Below, one piece after another: positions 33,101 through 40,883 of a DNA stretch of 64,000 bases. Source of the stretch: Branchiostoma lanceolatum (lineage: Eukaryota; Chordata; Leptocardii; Amphioxiformes; Branchiostomatidae). Under the pieces are notes generated by a model that saw nothing but the letters and a program-made list of their open reading frames with translations, was not told the origin of the DNA and did not search any database. Positions within the stretch are counted from its first letter, which is position 1. Each line of letters starts with the position of its first letter. Location: contig NC_089732.1 in NCBI RefSeq assembly GCF_035083965.1, positions 2,834,883 through 2,898,882 on the forward strand, given 5' to 3'. The translations under genes were made by a program, and so were the position numbers.

Positions 33101-34103
33101 AATTTCAATGCCATTGGATAAAATTAATAATCAAATTAGAAGACGCTGTCATTCTTTCATTCTAGTACCTTAGAACTAACAAGCAACTGATTATTCACTA
33201 TGTATCCATTCACCCATTTATTGATTGATTGACCTAAAAAGATGGTCCCATCGATTTGTAGAAAAGTTGTGTTGAAGGACAGACAAGCATTGCTCTACAT
33301 GAATCCAATATGCAAAGTGACCATAATTATAATTGAAAGGGTTAAATCAAATAAAAACGAAATTGTGTAACATGGAATAGCTAACCACAGGACTGTCAAA
33401 CATATATGCAATACCGAATATATCCATTTTTGGGGTTTGCTTTTTTTTTCAAACTGTTCTATAACCGTCATTTACAATTTAGCTTAACGTCTTATGTAGT
33501 TTGAGCTCGAATTTATTCAATATTGTACACGGACATACCTCTTGCCCTGTGACCAATGCTGACGTCCTCGGGTTTCTTGTATTTGCAAGGATCCTCTGGT
33601 TGGTCGTTGTTATCGGAGCTGAACTCCACTTTCTCCGGAGGAAAGGCCACTACGTGGTCTCCCACACGGAGGTATGACCGATGTGTGGGCCCGTCTTTAC
33701 CAAGATCCAAGTACGTGTGAGGATCAGAAGCAGCATCATTGTGGTCACCAGAAGCGGCACCATCGGGGGCAGGGCCTGTCTCTTTACTGGCGGGTGTTTC
33801 CACTACGTGGTCCCCCACACGGAGGTATGAACGAAGTGTAGGCCCGTCTTTACCAAGCTCCAAATACGCATGAGGCTCAGACCCGACGGAAGGAGCACCA
33901 GAAGGGACACCATCGGCGACAGGGCCTGTGTCTTTACTGGCGGGTGTTTCCACTACGTGGTCCCCCACACGGAGGTATGAATGAAGTGTGGGCCCGTCTT
34001 TACCAAGCTCCAAATACGCATGAGGCTCAGACCCGACCGAAGGAGCACCAGAAACGGCACCATCGGGGGCAGGGCCTGTCTCTTCACTATTGGGTGTTTC
34101 CAT
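8809..34103 (-). CDS. Mosaic type II membrane lectin/receptor (about 23 exons)
   Basis: The predicted protein is about 1,570 aa. Exons in transcript order: 34103-33539 cytoplasmic repeats; 33058-32925 TM; 32779-31972 Thr-rich stalk; eleven EGF exons 31401-28415; 28149-28035 and 27676-27498 SUEL-type lectin; 26514-26387 and 25970-25808 WSC-like; 25341-25162 Cys-rich WRD module; 23767-23345 F5/8C; 22331-22089 and 21445-21203 kringles; 9113-8809 second WSC-like domain and stop. Summed lengths divide by three. Most domain exons are symmetric phase 1-1, the classic exon-shuffling layout. The single hydrophobic helix near the N-terminus with no signal peptide implies type II topology with a modular ectodomain, so glycan or calcium-dependent binding at the surface is inferred. 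Two EGF exons lack a GT donor. The link to the terminal exon across about 12 kb of transposons rests on phase alone, and the true 5' end may lie upstream. Confidence 0.72.
9850..10010. repeat. Three tandem units of about 58-60 bp in the left arm
   Basis: Each unit carries 'gacgtcat' followed by 'tttatgtt' and 'gatagac' or a variant. The mirror copy is at 18,840-19,010. The position behind the termini suits subterminal transposase-binding repeats, which is inference. Confidence 0.75.
10200..10575 (-). pseudogene. Gene-like fragment in left arm (zinc-knuckle-like peptide)
   Basis: Read on minus, the frame gives [20 protein letters not shown] and then a charged stretch ([20 protein letters not shown]). 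The right-arm copy on plus (18,371-18,684) reads [20 protein letters not shown] and stays open to GFTQ and a stop. The Cys pattern with a KGxxGPxG core resembles the small Cys-rich peptides of some retroelement ORFs. That link is weak inference. The left copy has frame breaks. Confidence 0.45.
10701..10896. mobile_element. Perfect 196-bp palindromic MITE with 9-bp TSD
   Basis: It is a spacerless perfect palindrome centred at 10,798/10,799. The ends are TAGCCTCCTGTGCAGG and the reverse. The flanking direct repeat gggggacac is at 10,692-10,700 and 10,897-10,905. The right arm lacks it and has a matching empty site near 17,990, so it inserted after the arms formed. Confidence 0.93.
11685..11825. 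mobile_element. Nested hairpin with CTCTCCAAGCAGAGG ends
   Basis: The left arm reads ctctccaagcagaggttagtg and the right arm mirrors it through cggggcatat and acctctgct. The mirror copy is at 17,105-17,245. The same terminus occurs at 4,337 (one end) and 54,482-54,578 (complete), so this is a separate MITE family. Confidence 0.7.
11855..12038. mobile_element. TAGCCT-type hairpin element, left arm
   Basis: The termini read 'gcctccattgcagactcc' and 'gtctgcaatgaaggcta', with interior arms 'aagctttactattaca' inverted. Related copies are at 13,020-13,194, 15,815-15,990 and 16,945-17,075. Confidence 0.65.
12050..12290. repeat. Degenerate tandem 'catctgcttggagccca' repeats
   Basis: About a dozen imperfect units of 17-20 bp. 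Mirror or sister blocks are at 12,880-13,000, 16,020-16,110, 16,520-16,570 and 16,740-16,920. The ORFs across these blocks come from the repeat period. Confidence 0.75.
13020..13194. mobile_element. TAGCCTCC hairpin MITE
   Basis: The ends are TAGCCTCCATTG and CAATGGAGGCTA, with inverted GGAAGG/CCTTCC and an inner ctttactattaca pair. Flanks tgaaagatt and tgaaagtga share 6 of 9 bases, possibly a decayed 9-bp duplication. It has a mirror copy near 15,815-15,990. Confidence 0.75.
13195..13935. repeat. Inner left arm: inverted copy of the 11,500-11,700 segment
   Basis: The text 'gcaagtttgtgat...ggagacaaagaggtgtg' in essence is the reverse complement of 11,560-11,640, so the left arm itself holds an inverted pair. 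The block ends with the gtcgctgggaaaatagtag motif at about 13,865. Confidence 0.6.
14075..14360 (+). pseudogene. LINE reverse-transcriptase C-terminal fragment (frameshifted)
   Basis: It encodes [20 protein letters not shown] and GLETLKVL, then in another frame [20 protein letters not shown]. These match in order the C-terminal tail of CR1/L2-type LINE reverse transcriptases ([28 protein letters not shown]). It sits in the palindrome spacer, a later insertion or captured cargo. Confidence 0.75.
15068..15292. mobile_element. Nested long hairpin in the spacer
   Basis: The arms of about 105 bp start tagcctgtaccaggctccg and mirror around ccatcgataatgg at about 15,188. It belongs to the same broad TAGMCTNTACCAG terminus group as the 5,405 element. 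Confidence 0.8.
18148..18355. mobile_element. TAGCCTCC hairpin MITE in right arm with 9-bp TSD
   Basis: The ends are TAGCCTCCGTTGCAGTCC and the reverse, flanked by perfect ggatcatag copies at 18,139-18,147 and 18,356-18,364. A run of about 21 C lies at 18,282-18,302. The left arm lacks it near 10,530, so this insertion also postdates arm formation. Confidence 0.93.
18371..18684 (+). pseudogene. Right-arm copy of the zinc-knuckle-like gene fragment
   Basis: The frame encodes [40 protein letters not shown] and [17 protein letters not shown], then a stop. It is the better-preserved mirror of 10,200-10,515. It has no start context of its own, because the reading frame enters from the inserted MITE. 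Confidence 0.45.
19527..20036. mobile_element. Outer right end of the TATGGCATC element
   Basis: It holds acgttaacgt-rich sequence and acgtcacgt motifs and ends in ATGATGCCATA at 20,036. Then comes taatgac, matching the left flank at 8,305. It probably forms one older insertion with 8,312, interrupted by the 10.2-kb element. Confidence 0.75.
20044..21202 (-). other. Mosaic-gene intron with no exon seen
   Basis: Apart from the tRNA-like SINE at 20,640-20,748, I see nothing coding. The stretch near 21,070-21,200 is paralogous to 21,965-22,088, the intronic flank of the other kringle exon. Confidence 0.5.
20640..20748 (-). repeat. tRNA-derived SINE or tRNA-like element
   Basis: On minus there is an A-box-like TAGTCCAGTGGTTAGCG and a B box GGGTTCGATCCTGG about 35 nt apart. 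The ends GGTAGCGTGC and GCACGCTACC can pair. It is too long and has no clean cloverleaf, so a SINE is preferred over a functional tRNA. Confidence 0.6.
21203..21445 (-). CDS. Kringle domain exon 2
   Basis: It encodes [45 protein letters not shown] and WEFCDVQTC, with all six kringle cysteines. Exon size (243 nt) and phases (1-1) equal those of exon 1. It differs from exon 1 by few substitutions, so it is a recent tandem duplicate. Confidence 0.92.
21560..21960. repeat. Dispersed AT-rich repeat
   Basis: The text 'aaactacatatgtt...atgtatttgagtca' and 'atagattttac' recurs at about 49,560-49,800 and 61,440-61,660. Its type is unknown. Confidence 0.6.
22089..22331 (-). CDS. Kringle domain exon 1
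   Basis: It encodes [55 protein letters not shown] and WEYCDVQTC. Kringles bind ligands such as lysine-bearing or carbohydrate partners in blood and surface proteins. It has an extra Cys (GTCYRG) that exon 2 has as Ser. Acceptor caaccag and donor gtaagg; phase 1-1. Confidence 0.92.
22332..23344 (-). other. Mosaic-gene intron without recognised features
   Basis: AT-rich intron between the F5/8C and kringle exons. No hairpin, exon or tandem repeat is seen. Confidence 0.5.
23345..23767 (-). CDS. F5/8 type C (discoidin-like) domain exon
   Basis: One 423-nt exon, phase 1-1, encodes a whole domain: [56 protein letters not shown], then [12 protein letters not shown] and [10 protein letters not shown]. 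These are the usual F5/8C landmarks (ALDG..T.W, W...DL, RY.R). Such domains bind glycans or phospholipids. Confidence 0.92.
23890..23995. mobile_element. Solo end fragment of the TATGGCATC element
   Basis: It ends 'gacacagaaatgatgcca', matching the terminal text of the giant element, preceded by acgtattacgt-like motifs. Only one end is present. Confidence 0.5.
24313..25091. mobile_element. Tigger/pogo-like DNA transposon, non-autonomous
   Basis: The ends are CAGACGAAGCCACGTAATTG and, reversed, CAGTAGAATCCGCTTAATTG. Subterminal 'taattgcacc' repeats occur at both ends, and a TA dinucleotide flanks each side (24,311-24,312 and 25,092-25,093). At 779 bp with no ORF it is a deletion derivative. 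Confidence 0.8.
25162..25341 (-). CDS. Cys-rich WRD module exon
   Basis: It encodes [38 protein letters not shown] and [14 protein letters not shown]. The pattern of ten cysteines resembles a chitin-binding-like hevein arrangement (CDP..PCCS..WCG). I do not assign a family name. Phase 1-1, acceptor gatag. Confidence 0.75.
25808..25970 (-). CDS. WSC-like domain, second half
   Basis: It encodes [38 protein letters not shown] and ANAAYQVTG. It joins in phase 0 to KCYQ of the upstream exon. Together they equal the single exon at 8,809-9,113. Confidence 0.87.
26049..26104 (-). ncRNA. Hammerhead-ribozyme-like motif 1
   Basis: On minus: stem I strand AGUAUU, core CUGAUGA, stem II GAUGAC/GUCAUC with loop AGA, core GAAAC, very short stem III, cleavage triplet GUC, stem I return AAUACU. 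All invariant core bases are present. Stem III is minimal, as reported for retroelement hammerheads that act as dimers. Cleavage is inferred. Confidence 0.65.
26305..26351 (+). ncRNA. Hammerhead-like motif, decayed partner
   Basis: This is the opposite arm of the same element. Stem I AGUAUU/AAUACU, CUGAUGA, GAAAC and GUC remain, but a 9-base deletion reduces stem II to AGUCAUC with no hairpin. It is probably inactive. Confidence 0.55.
26387..26514 (-). CDS. WSC-like domain, first half
   Basis: It encodes [40 protein letters not shown] and CYQ, then donor CCAG|gtaaat. The sister domain at 8,809-9,113 has no intron at this place. Confidence 0.87.
27117..27160 (+). ncRNA. Hammerhead-ribozyme-like motif 2
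   Basis: Stem I AGUCA/UGACU (5 bp), core CUGACGA, stem II AGAUAGC/GCUGUCU (7 bp with one G-U) with loop GGAU, core GAAAC, short stem III, cleavage triplet GUC. It fits the CUGANGA...GAAA consensus with stems of different sequence from motif 1. It lies in an intron of the mosaic gene, antisense to it. Confidence 0.65.
27498..27676 (-). CDS. SUEL-type lectin domain, second half
   Basis: It encodes [58 protein letters not shown] and FGDPC...KYLEV are the signature of rhamnose/galactose-binding lectin domains. It joins in phase 2 to 28,035-28,149. Confidence 0.92.
28035..28149 (-). CDS. SUEL-type lectin domain, first half
   Basis: It encodes [20 protein letters not shown] and [21 protein letters not shown]...L...C..G..I.IV.A.FGR is the canonical N-terminal half of the Gal-lectin domain. 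The acceptor is tttggcag. Confidence 0.9.
28415..31401 (-). CDS. Array of 11 calcium-binding EGF exons
   Basis: Exons: 31401-31285, 31075-30965, 30805-30695, 30472-30362, 30155-30045, 29879-29769, 29609-29499, 29340-29230, 29070-28960, 28801-28691 and 28525-28415. Each is 111 nt (the first 117), phase 1-1, and encodes one cbEGF with [15 protein letters not shown], [11 protein letters not shown] and TGQNCQQ. The DxNEC start and the Tyr before the fifth Cys fit calcium binding. Introns are also paralogous. Exons 29,499-29,609 and 28,960-29,070 read AAG|ctgaat where the others read AAG|gtgaat, so they lack a GT donor. Confidence 0.92.
28665..29736 (-). repeat. Near-identical tandem duplication of a two-EGF module (unit about 536 bp)
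   Basis: 28,665-29,200 and 29,201-29,736 are almost base-for-base copies including introns. Each holds one normal EGF exon and one with the mutated donor, so the donor mutation predates the duplication. Confidence 0.87.
31972..32779 (-). CDS. Thr-rich mucin-like stalk exon
   Basis: It starts [20 protein letters not shown], has a Ser run, then about 30 units of a heptad such as TLPTTAV (21-bp minisatellite), and ends SIGAFPMG. Thr/Pro density predicts an O-glycosylated stalk holding the EGF array off the membrane. Phase 0 to 1. Long open frames on the opposite strand follow from the 21-bp period. Confidence 0.87.
32925..33058 (-). CDS. Transmembrane exon
   Basis: It encodes [16 protein letters not shown], then a helix of about 25 hydrophobic residues ([20 protein letters not shown]). 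Basic residues on the N-terminal side point to an N-in, C-out (type II) anchor. Confidence 0.87.
33539..34103 (-). CDS. Cytoplasmic N-terminus with three tyrosine-pair repeats
   Basis: The chosen ATG (METPNSEE) has a good context (aagATGg) and makes the summed CDS divisible by three. The frame is open for 16 more codons upstream, so an earlier start or exon is possible. Three units of about 50 residues each contain [15 protein letters not shown] or a variant, then [10 protein letters not shown]. That gives YLEL/YLDL and YLRV about 9 residues apart, similar to ITAM pairs or YxxPhi sorting signals. Confidence 0.75.
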
Positions 34104-34199
34104 CTTTCGTTGGTCTTTTTCTGGCAATACCTCTGAGTCCGGAGCCGACAATTCTGCTCCTTATCAACAGAGGTCAATTAGTTATAATTTGCATACCTT

Positions 34200-35796
34200 T
34201 AATATAGCGGCAGGAAAAAGTAGTGGTTGAGGGAAAATGGAGTAGGTCACGGCACTTAACTTAACTTAAATATAAGTGATCAAATTTTTGTGATGACGAC
34301 ATTTTAGCTGTTGACTAGTGACCGTTAAGTCAGCTAAAATTAAGTTAAAGTTTAGAAATCAAGAATTACTTAGTAATGTGCATTTCATTGTGTTTTCAGC
34401 TAGCTACCCACATGGCGAAGATCAAGAAGATCCATTGTTCCTTTCTTGATTTATCCTCTTTGGAATAACGGCTCCACTATCTAAACTCTCATTGTATGTA
34501 GTGTCATTTGTATGTGGTGATAATGGGAGTTCCCCTTTCTGTGAAACGGCAAAGGCAAACTACCACGGGATTGCTCATTCTCTTAAAGGCGGGGAAGGAA
34601 GGCTTTTTTCCCCCAGATCATTTGCATATCTTCCTCTGTGTTACTGAATGGCATGATTCCTCTGACGCGAAATGCTGCGCTCACTCATGCATGTTCCGAT
34701 TGATCAGGAACGTTCGAACACCACCGTTTCCATATCACATATCTCCCCTTAAAGAAACTTTCAACGGTGGACAGAGGAAAAGACACTGGGTTTCAATTTC
34801 AGCGAGCGACCCCCATAACCGTTTCACCTGTTTTTTTCTTCTAAATACAAATCCATGATATCTTACATTCTATTTACAGTGAAAAAAAGACTACTCTTAC
34901 TACACAGCGTTGAGGTGTTCTTTCACGGTGTTTTCCCATAAAAAATGGATTCAAGATATTGATCAGCAGATTTGATATATAAACGATAGGTTTACCAAAC
35001 CCATAAGTGAATATTCAAAACATAGAAACAGATATGTTACGGGTCTCGAAAAAGGATGAAAGACAAATGATACAAAAAAGGAAGTTGTCCTGCTGTCGAT
35101 AGGGTGCCCAAAATGTAGACATGTCTTCCATGTAACAAGACCTGACCACATACCGAATTCTAAGACAATCCACCCATAGCTTCTTGAGTAATACTGTTCA
35201 GTAACATACATGCAAACATACAACGCTAAAGAAAAACATAATCTTCTAGGTAATGATTGATAGGAATGGGGGAATCAAGGAGGCAGTCAAGCTAACTTCT
35301 AGGTAATGATTAATAAGTCAATGGTTCGGCAGGGACGGCTCCCAATGTGCTAGTTTTGAGCCAGACTGGAGACCCCTTTCCCTAACTTTGCCGACAATGG
35401 GGTCATATGGGGTAAGTCAAAATGAAACATATGTATAAATGTACATATTCACGTCACGACATATTTACAGCAAAAGAACTAAATCTCATTATCTGTATCT
35501 AGAAGTTGTTTTGGCAGTTACAGCTTTAACCTATCACGCACGATTCGCCAGACTGATTAATTTGTACACCGGGGGTGTTTCTGGCATGTTTTGGTAAACA
35601 AAAAAAATGGCTGACAAAAATGGCAAATATCTACCAGGCATATGCTAGAGGCACACTTTTGCCACATTCCATGTCATTTGGCAAGGATAAAGATACATGA
35701 ATAAAAGAACATATGTTACTGTTTTCCGCTCGGGCACCCCAAAAGAAAATTTATCAGAAAAACGTCATAAATACATGAATCAAAATTCTGCAGTGT
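34200..35796. other. Intergenic stretch
   Basis: No convincing exon or repeat was found. It should contain the promoter or upstream exon of the mosaic gene. Confidence 0.4.
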
Positions 35797-36500
35797 GTTG
35801 ATTAACAACCGACCTGAAATGGGGTGCCCATGTCAACAACATAACAAACAAGGCTAAACAGACGTTAGGAGTGATCAAACGTAATTTGTGGGCATGCCCA
35901 TTGCAGGTAAAGTCACTTGCGTACACATCACTCGTAAGACCAAACTTAGAATACGCAGCAACAGTATGGGATCCATATACTAAGAAAGACAAAGATAAAT
36001 TGGAGAGGGTACAGAACCAAGCAGCCAGATTCTGCACGAACAACTACGTCAGGGGTGCTAGTGTCACCAAAATGAAAACAGATCTGCAGTGGATGTCACT
36101 CGAGGAGAGAAGGAAAATGTCCAGACTATGCATGATGTACAAAATGACTAATAAATTGGTGGACGTACCAACTAATAAGTATCTAATACCAGCTCAGAAA
36201 AGGACAAGAAATAGCCATGCCTTTAAGTATCAGACTTTTCAACCTAGGATTGATGTGTTTAAAAATTCGTATTTTCCTAGAACGATCGTAGAGTGGAACT
36301 CGTTACAACCAAGTACAGTGGAAGCATCCTCATTAGATAGCTTTAAACAATGCATGCAGTTAGATATGCGAAGGTTAGACGTGACAGGTCGTTCGGTGTA
36401 ATATAACCAGCTGCTGCCGCGCCGCGTGCCTGCGAAGCTGGTGTGTTACGCCGAATGGCGGTTATACAGGCTATATAGATACAGATACAGATACAGATTA
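35797..36500 (+). mobile_element. LINE 3' end with reverse-transcriptase C-terminus and 3' tail
   Basis: The frame from about 35,797 reads DLKWGAHVNNITNKAKQTLG, SLAYTSLVRPNLEYAATVWD, LERVQNQAARFCTN, FPRTIVEWNSLQP and ends at 36,401. These are the conserved tail blocks of CR1/L2/RTE-type reverse transcriptases. The 3' tail ends in gatacagatacagatacag, a usual LINE tail. The 5' part is lost, with a TGA before the frame. Confidence 0.9.
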
Positions 36501-38048
36501 GCTTAATACCATGTTGAGTGACAAATACCTGATATATGATGAAACAAAAATGATACTGAGAATACTACCAAAAAAAATATAAAACTACTAACTACTTTAA
36601 CGTAGCTTTGGGGTACAAATGTACCCCGTATGTACGGATGAGGGTTAATACAAAGACAGATTTAATAAATTTCACAGACTTATGTTGCAAGAAAACATCA
36701 CAAGAACAAACGCAGAGAGAAGATGAGTTGTACTTCTGGAGGAATGAAGGAAAACAGAAAACAGAAATACCTTCAGTCAGTTTGCCCCAATGTCGACAGT
36801 CAGGTGTTTCGCCCTAGCTGTCCGTACTGAAAATAACTGCCGGTGAGTATTCGCCGCCTTAACCAGACTAATTCCAAAACTGATGAAGAAATGCCTGCCT
36901 GACATTTACATTCAATTGGTAAATGACGCAATGCAAAATGGGCCAATCTCATAAACTTTCCAAGAAATCAACTGCTCAGATGAATTTGCATAGTAATGTT
37001 TGGGCGTCCTTATACGTATGCTTGGCAGCAAACAAAAAGCTGTCATTCGGCCTAATACGCATGCGTAAGTTGAATGCATATTCATTTGTGGGTGTCCCTC
37101 TGTGCTCTTAATGTTTGTCATTGCTGGTCCAAATTTTCATATTTTTCAGTTTAAAAGTTAACAACAGACTGAAGGACACAATCTCCGTGAAGCATTTATG
37201 GTGTTTGTGGTGTGGCTAATGTGTTTGATACCCTGCTTATCTACTAACATGCAAAATTTCAGACAAATCCATCAAAAGGATCTTGATATATAGATGCGAA
37301 GACACAGACCCAGGAAGAAACAAGTTGTCAAAGTATGAAAGTATCATCTTAGCAAAGAAAGCGCTAATTTGCATGGTTTATGTCTAATAATGTTCAACTT
37401 TACTTGACTTCCAAATGCTGCAAGAATGAGATTCCCATCATTCACCACTACGGAATTATAGTATTTCAGAGTTTCAATAGAGAGGAAGTCCGCATATTCA
37501 CTGCGTGCAAAAATAGTAGAACACAGTGAATATGCGGGCTCCCACTCTATTGGAACTCGGTCCTCATCCTCATCCTTGTATCATACAAGAATGGCATGCT
37601 TCTATTCAAAACAATTCAAAACTGTACAGTTATGCTGCGCCAAAGGACATTTACGGACAAGAAAAGTTTCTTTCGCATATATATACATAATTTTGAAATT
37701 TTATTTTCAGCCTTTCCTCAAGTTTTGCAGATATGTTGAATATATACAATGAATGTACAATACAACCAGATATCGCTATAATGTGTACAGTTGAAATGTA
37801 AAGATGAAAGAATAACAGCCGCATACTTAGATTACTTGAATACCTTCAGCAATAAGCTATCTACTTTGTTATGATTACAATAAAATTCTCCAAACAAAAT
37901 TCTCTAGACATACAGATTTCAACGCACATCGGTGCATCACCCTTTTGTAAGCAGAATATCAGTAAGTTAACAATGATGACACGTGTCAATCGGTCTGGTT
38001 AATTGACTAGCTAAAATGACACATCAAACATGACGGACTTATGATTCT
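36501..38048. other. Intergenic, with a small hairpin
   Basis: A hairpin of about 75 bp lies at 37,479-37,553 (arms gtccgcatattcactg and cagtgaatatgcggg, outer caatagag/ctctattg), probably a tiny MITE. Nothing else is recognised. Confidence 0.5.
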
Positions 38049-40883
38049 TTACAGTACGTCTTCATTACAAGCCTCTGTGTGCAGTACCAGTGCCTTCCGC
38101 TGGTGGAGCGTCTGAAACGCCCGATACTCTTCAGTCATGTTATGGTGGAGAAGGTTTCTTGCGCTTCCATAGTAATGGTATTTTATCTCTCGTCCGTCCT
38201 TGTTCTTTCCGAACGGATAGAATCCGTACAAGTGGATCTGGTCGCACACGCAGGCTGCCAGGGCGAACATTATGCTTCCCGTCGATGGCCATTTCGGATT
38301 GAAGTCTGAATCCTTCCACAGTCTGAAAAGCAACCACTTGTCAAACATGCAGAAAAAGCACAGCGTATCACTGACTACAATGTACAGACAGTTTGAACTT
38401 AAATAGTTGTAGATTGTAGGCTTAATCATCCTGTTTTAGTCGGTTTGGTAAAAAATGTGAAACCCTCCAAAAAAAGAAAATGATAAATGAAAAAACAAAC
38501 TGAAAATGTAGATTGTGTTGGGATGGACCGAGAGTCGTGGATGTTCTGCAGTGCTCAGCCGATCCGTTTCTCGATTTAGTCTGGTTGTGTATGTATCAGC
38601 GGATATGAGAGCATCAAGGGCTATAAACTAGATAAGATTCAGTATGTACTCAGTAAGTAATTACAAGAGTACAAACACATTTACATCTACAATACAAATA
38701 CAGTAGTTAAGAAGAGTTCTTTCAGATTAATTTAGAAAAAGTTGCTCGCGTTTTCAAGCAGCAAGCGAGAAAAAGACCCAATGGTTAAGGTGCTATGAAT
38801 TAAGGTAGTATCAAAAGCAAGTGCAGTTTTAAGCAAATCAATAACTCACGCCTTCATTCTTTCAGTCGCTCCCCTTGGTGCATATGAAGCCTTGATCGGC
38901 AGGTGATGTTCCAGTATCATCGCGTTGGTAAACTCCACGTCCTGACGCCCGTTCACCGTTACGAAAGCAGGGATGTGCAGAATCTGGTCGTGAATGAGAC
39001 TCAGTCGCTTGACAAATTTCTCTCGTATGCTGATATTTTCTCGACATCCTTTATAATCGTGTGGAAGAACGGAAGGATTCATGGTGGTGAAGTTAGATTT
39101 TGTCCCCACGTCATTCACGAACCCCTCGATAGCGGCAAGGTTACATCTGAACACGAAGTCTGCAGAGTCGATCTGAGGACCACAACGGCTGCCTAGAAGA
39201 ATCCCAGAATTCCCCACGACTGCACAAGACCGGAAGTGCTTGCCCAGAAGAGGTGACGACTCCGGAATCAGACGGAAGAAGTCCTCAGTGATCTTGGCGT
39301 ATTTTTCTAAACTAACTTCGTATTGGATCAATTGTCCAAGTTGGACTTGGGACTTGTTTACGGTGAGATCTGTGTCGGGGTTAAAGTGCGTCATAACCCA
39401 CTTTCTATTAAGAACACAGAAAAAGTTGTTTCAATTCATGAAAGAACAAAATCGACATGACCATTCCACTACTCAACAAACAAATACCACGCTTTTAGAC
39501 TAGAGGTTGTTGTTGTAAGGGTCTTCGCAGCAGTTTCTAAAACGCCAATCTCCGTCCCTAATCCGACAACTATACAGCAATTAATCTAAGGGGAGTTCTA
39601 TATACCTCTGAATGCTATCGGAATCAAAATAACAATAGGCACCAAAGACAATTTATCTGTATTAGATATTGATATAATTTCTTCATATTGCACGACGAAA
39701 ATGTCTCACCTTAATCGCTTAACTTCCGATGAATTGAAATTTACTCCCGGGGCCTCAGTTGTTCTTGTGGAGTTGATCCTATGAAAAAGGTAGAAACAGA
39801 TCGACAGTAAGTAACTATGACTACGCACGAAATGAAAGAAGAAAGAGGGGTCTATTTTGCCATTGAGACCGACGGCATATGTACCAGAGATAATGTAAGG
39901 AATATTTAGAACTTAAGGTATAATTATTGTCACCTACGTCGAGTGAGGAAATAGGTGTAAATTACATTTTCCAACGGCACAGCATCGGGGCCTTTTAGCG
40001 CCAGCCAACCATAGCGACAAACACATGGTTAACGCAGTGCAACTCAGAAAATTCATTCTGTCACAGCGTTGTCTAAACGTTTAAACCCGCTTGCATACAC
40101 TTTATGGTAGATCCCGCGTCAACAACCACAAGACCAGATTACCGTGTTGAGTACTCCACTTGCACTTTGCTTCTACCGGACACGGCAAGGCAGAAGTCGT
40201 TGATAGTAGTGATCGTTAACTCGTGGCGGTCTATTTGCTTAAACGTTTGTACAAGATTACCATGTGTAACGACATGTGTTTACCGTCATGGTTGACTGGC
40301 GCAGGGGCGCTGTTTCATCTTGATACCCGCAGTACAGAAATACTAATCGAAGGCAAAGGGTCTAGAACTATTTTTTGTGGCAGGTAGCATAGTCTTTTTT
40401 TGTTGTTGTCATAATTGCAACATGTGAACAAATAGACTTATGGGTGCTGTACTCAAGCCGACGACTCAAACGGGAACATCCACTAGGCCCATATAGACCG
40501 GGCCACCTGCCACAAAAATGACTTCTAGACCCTTTGCCTTGCCCAAATCTTAGATTCAGATATTTTCTTTAATTTCTTAATTCACCCAAAAGAGTTCAAG
40601 GTAACTGTTATAATCATCATGATTCTGCGTGCAATTATCCCAACGGTTCCCATCATAACGGTCGACAAGCTACCCTGCAGGGTTAGTCATGGCTATAATC
40701 AACAGCCATTACCTCATACTGAACTTACCTGTGTGAAGACAAAACTGCCTTTGACCTCAAATATTGATTAAACGAAAAGTAGCGAAGGTGCTGCGACGCC
40801 TTCATGGTGATCAACATGTAGACAGCAATCGAAAAGAGTACTGCACAGGCCAGAGATAGGACACAAGTCTGTCTGGTCGCCAT
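38049..40883 (-). CDS. ST8Sia-like sialyltransferase, gene 1 (4 exons)
   Basis: Exons 40883-40729, 39778-39710, 39404-38850 and 38322-38049 give 350 aa, within the usual 350-400 of alpha-2,8-sialyltransferases. Exon 1 encodes a short N-tail and signal anchor (VLSLACAVLFSIAVYMLIT), Golgi type II topology. Exon 3 holds the L sialylmotif (FRSCAVVGNSGILLGSRCG, then VFRCNLA and DVGTKSNFTTMNPS). Exon 4 holds the S motif (PSTGSIMFALAACVCDQIHL), motif III (YHYY) and the VS motif (HNMTEEYRAFQTLH), ending with a conserved Cys. These enzymes move sialic acid from CMP-sialic acid to glycan ends. GNSGILLGSRCG differs from the usual GNGGIL.SGCG. The start ATG has good context (aacATGg). Acceptor specificity is not predictable here. 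Confidence 0.87.
40345..40548. mobile_element. Hairpin MITE in ST8Sia gene 1 intron
   Basis: The left arm ggcaaagggtctagaacta and tttttgtggcaggt mirror the right arm acctgccacaaaaa and tctagaccctttgcctt. It lies in the first intron of the gene on minus. Confidence 0.75.
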
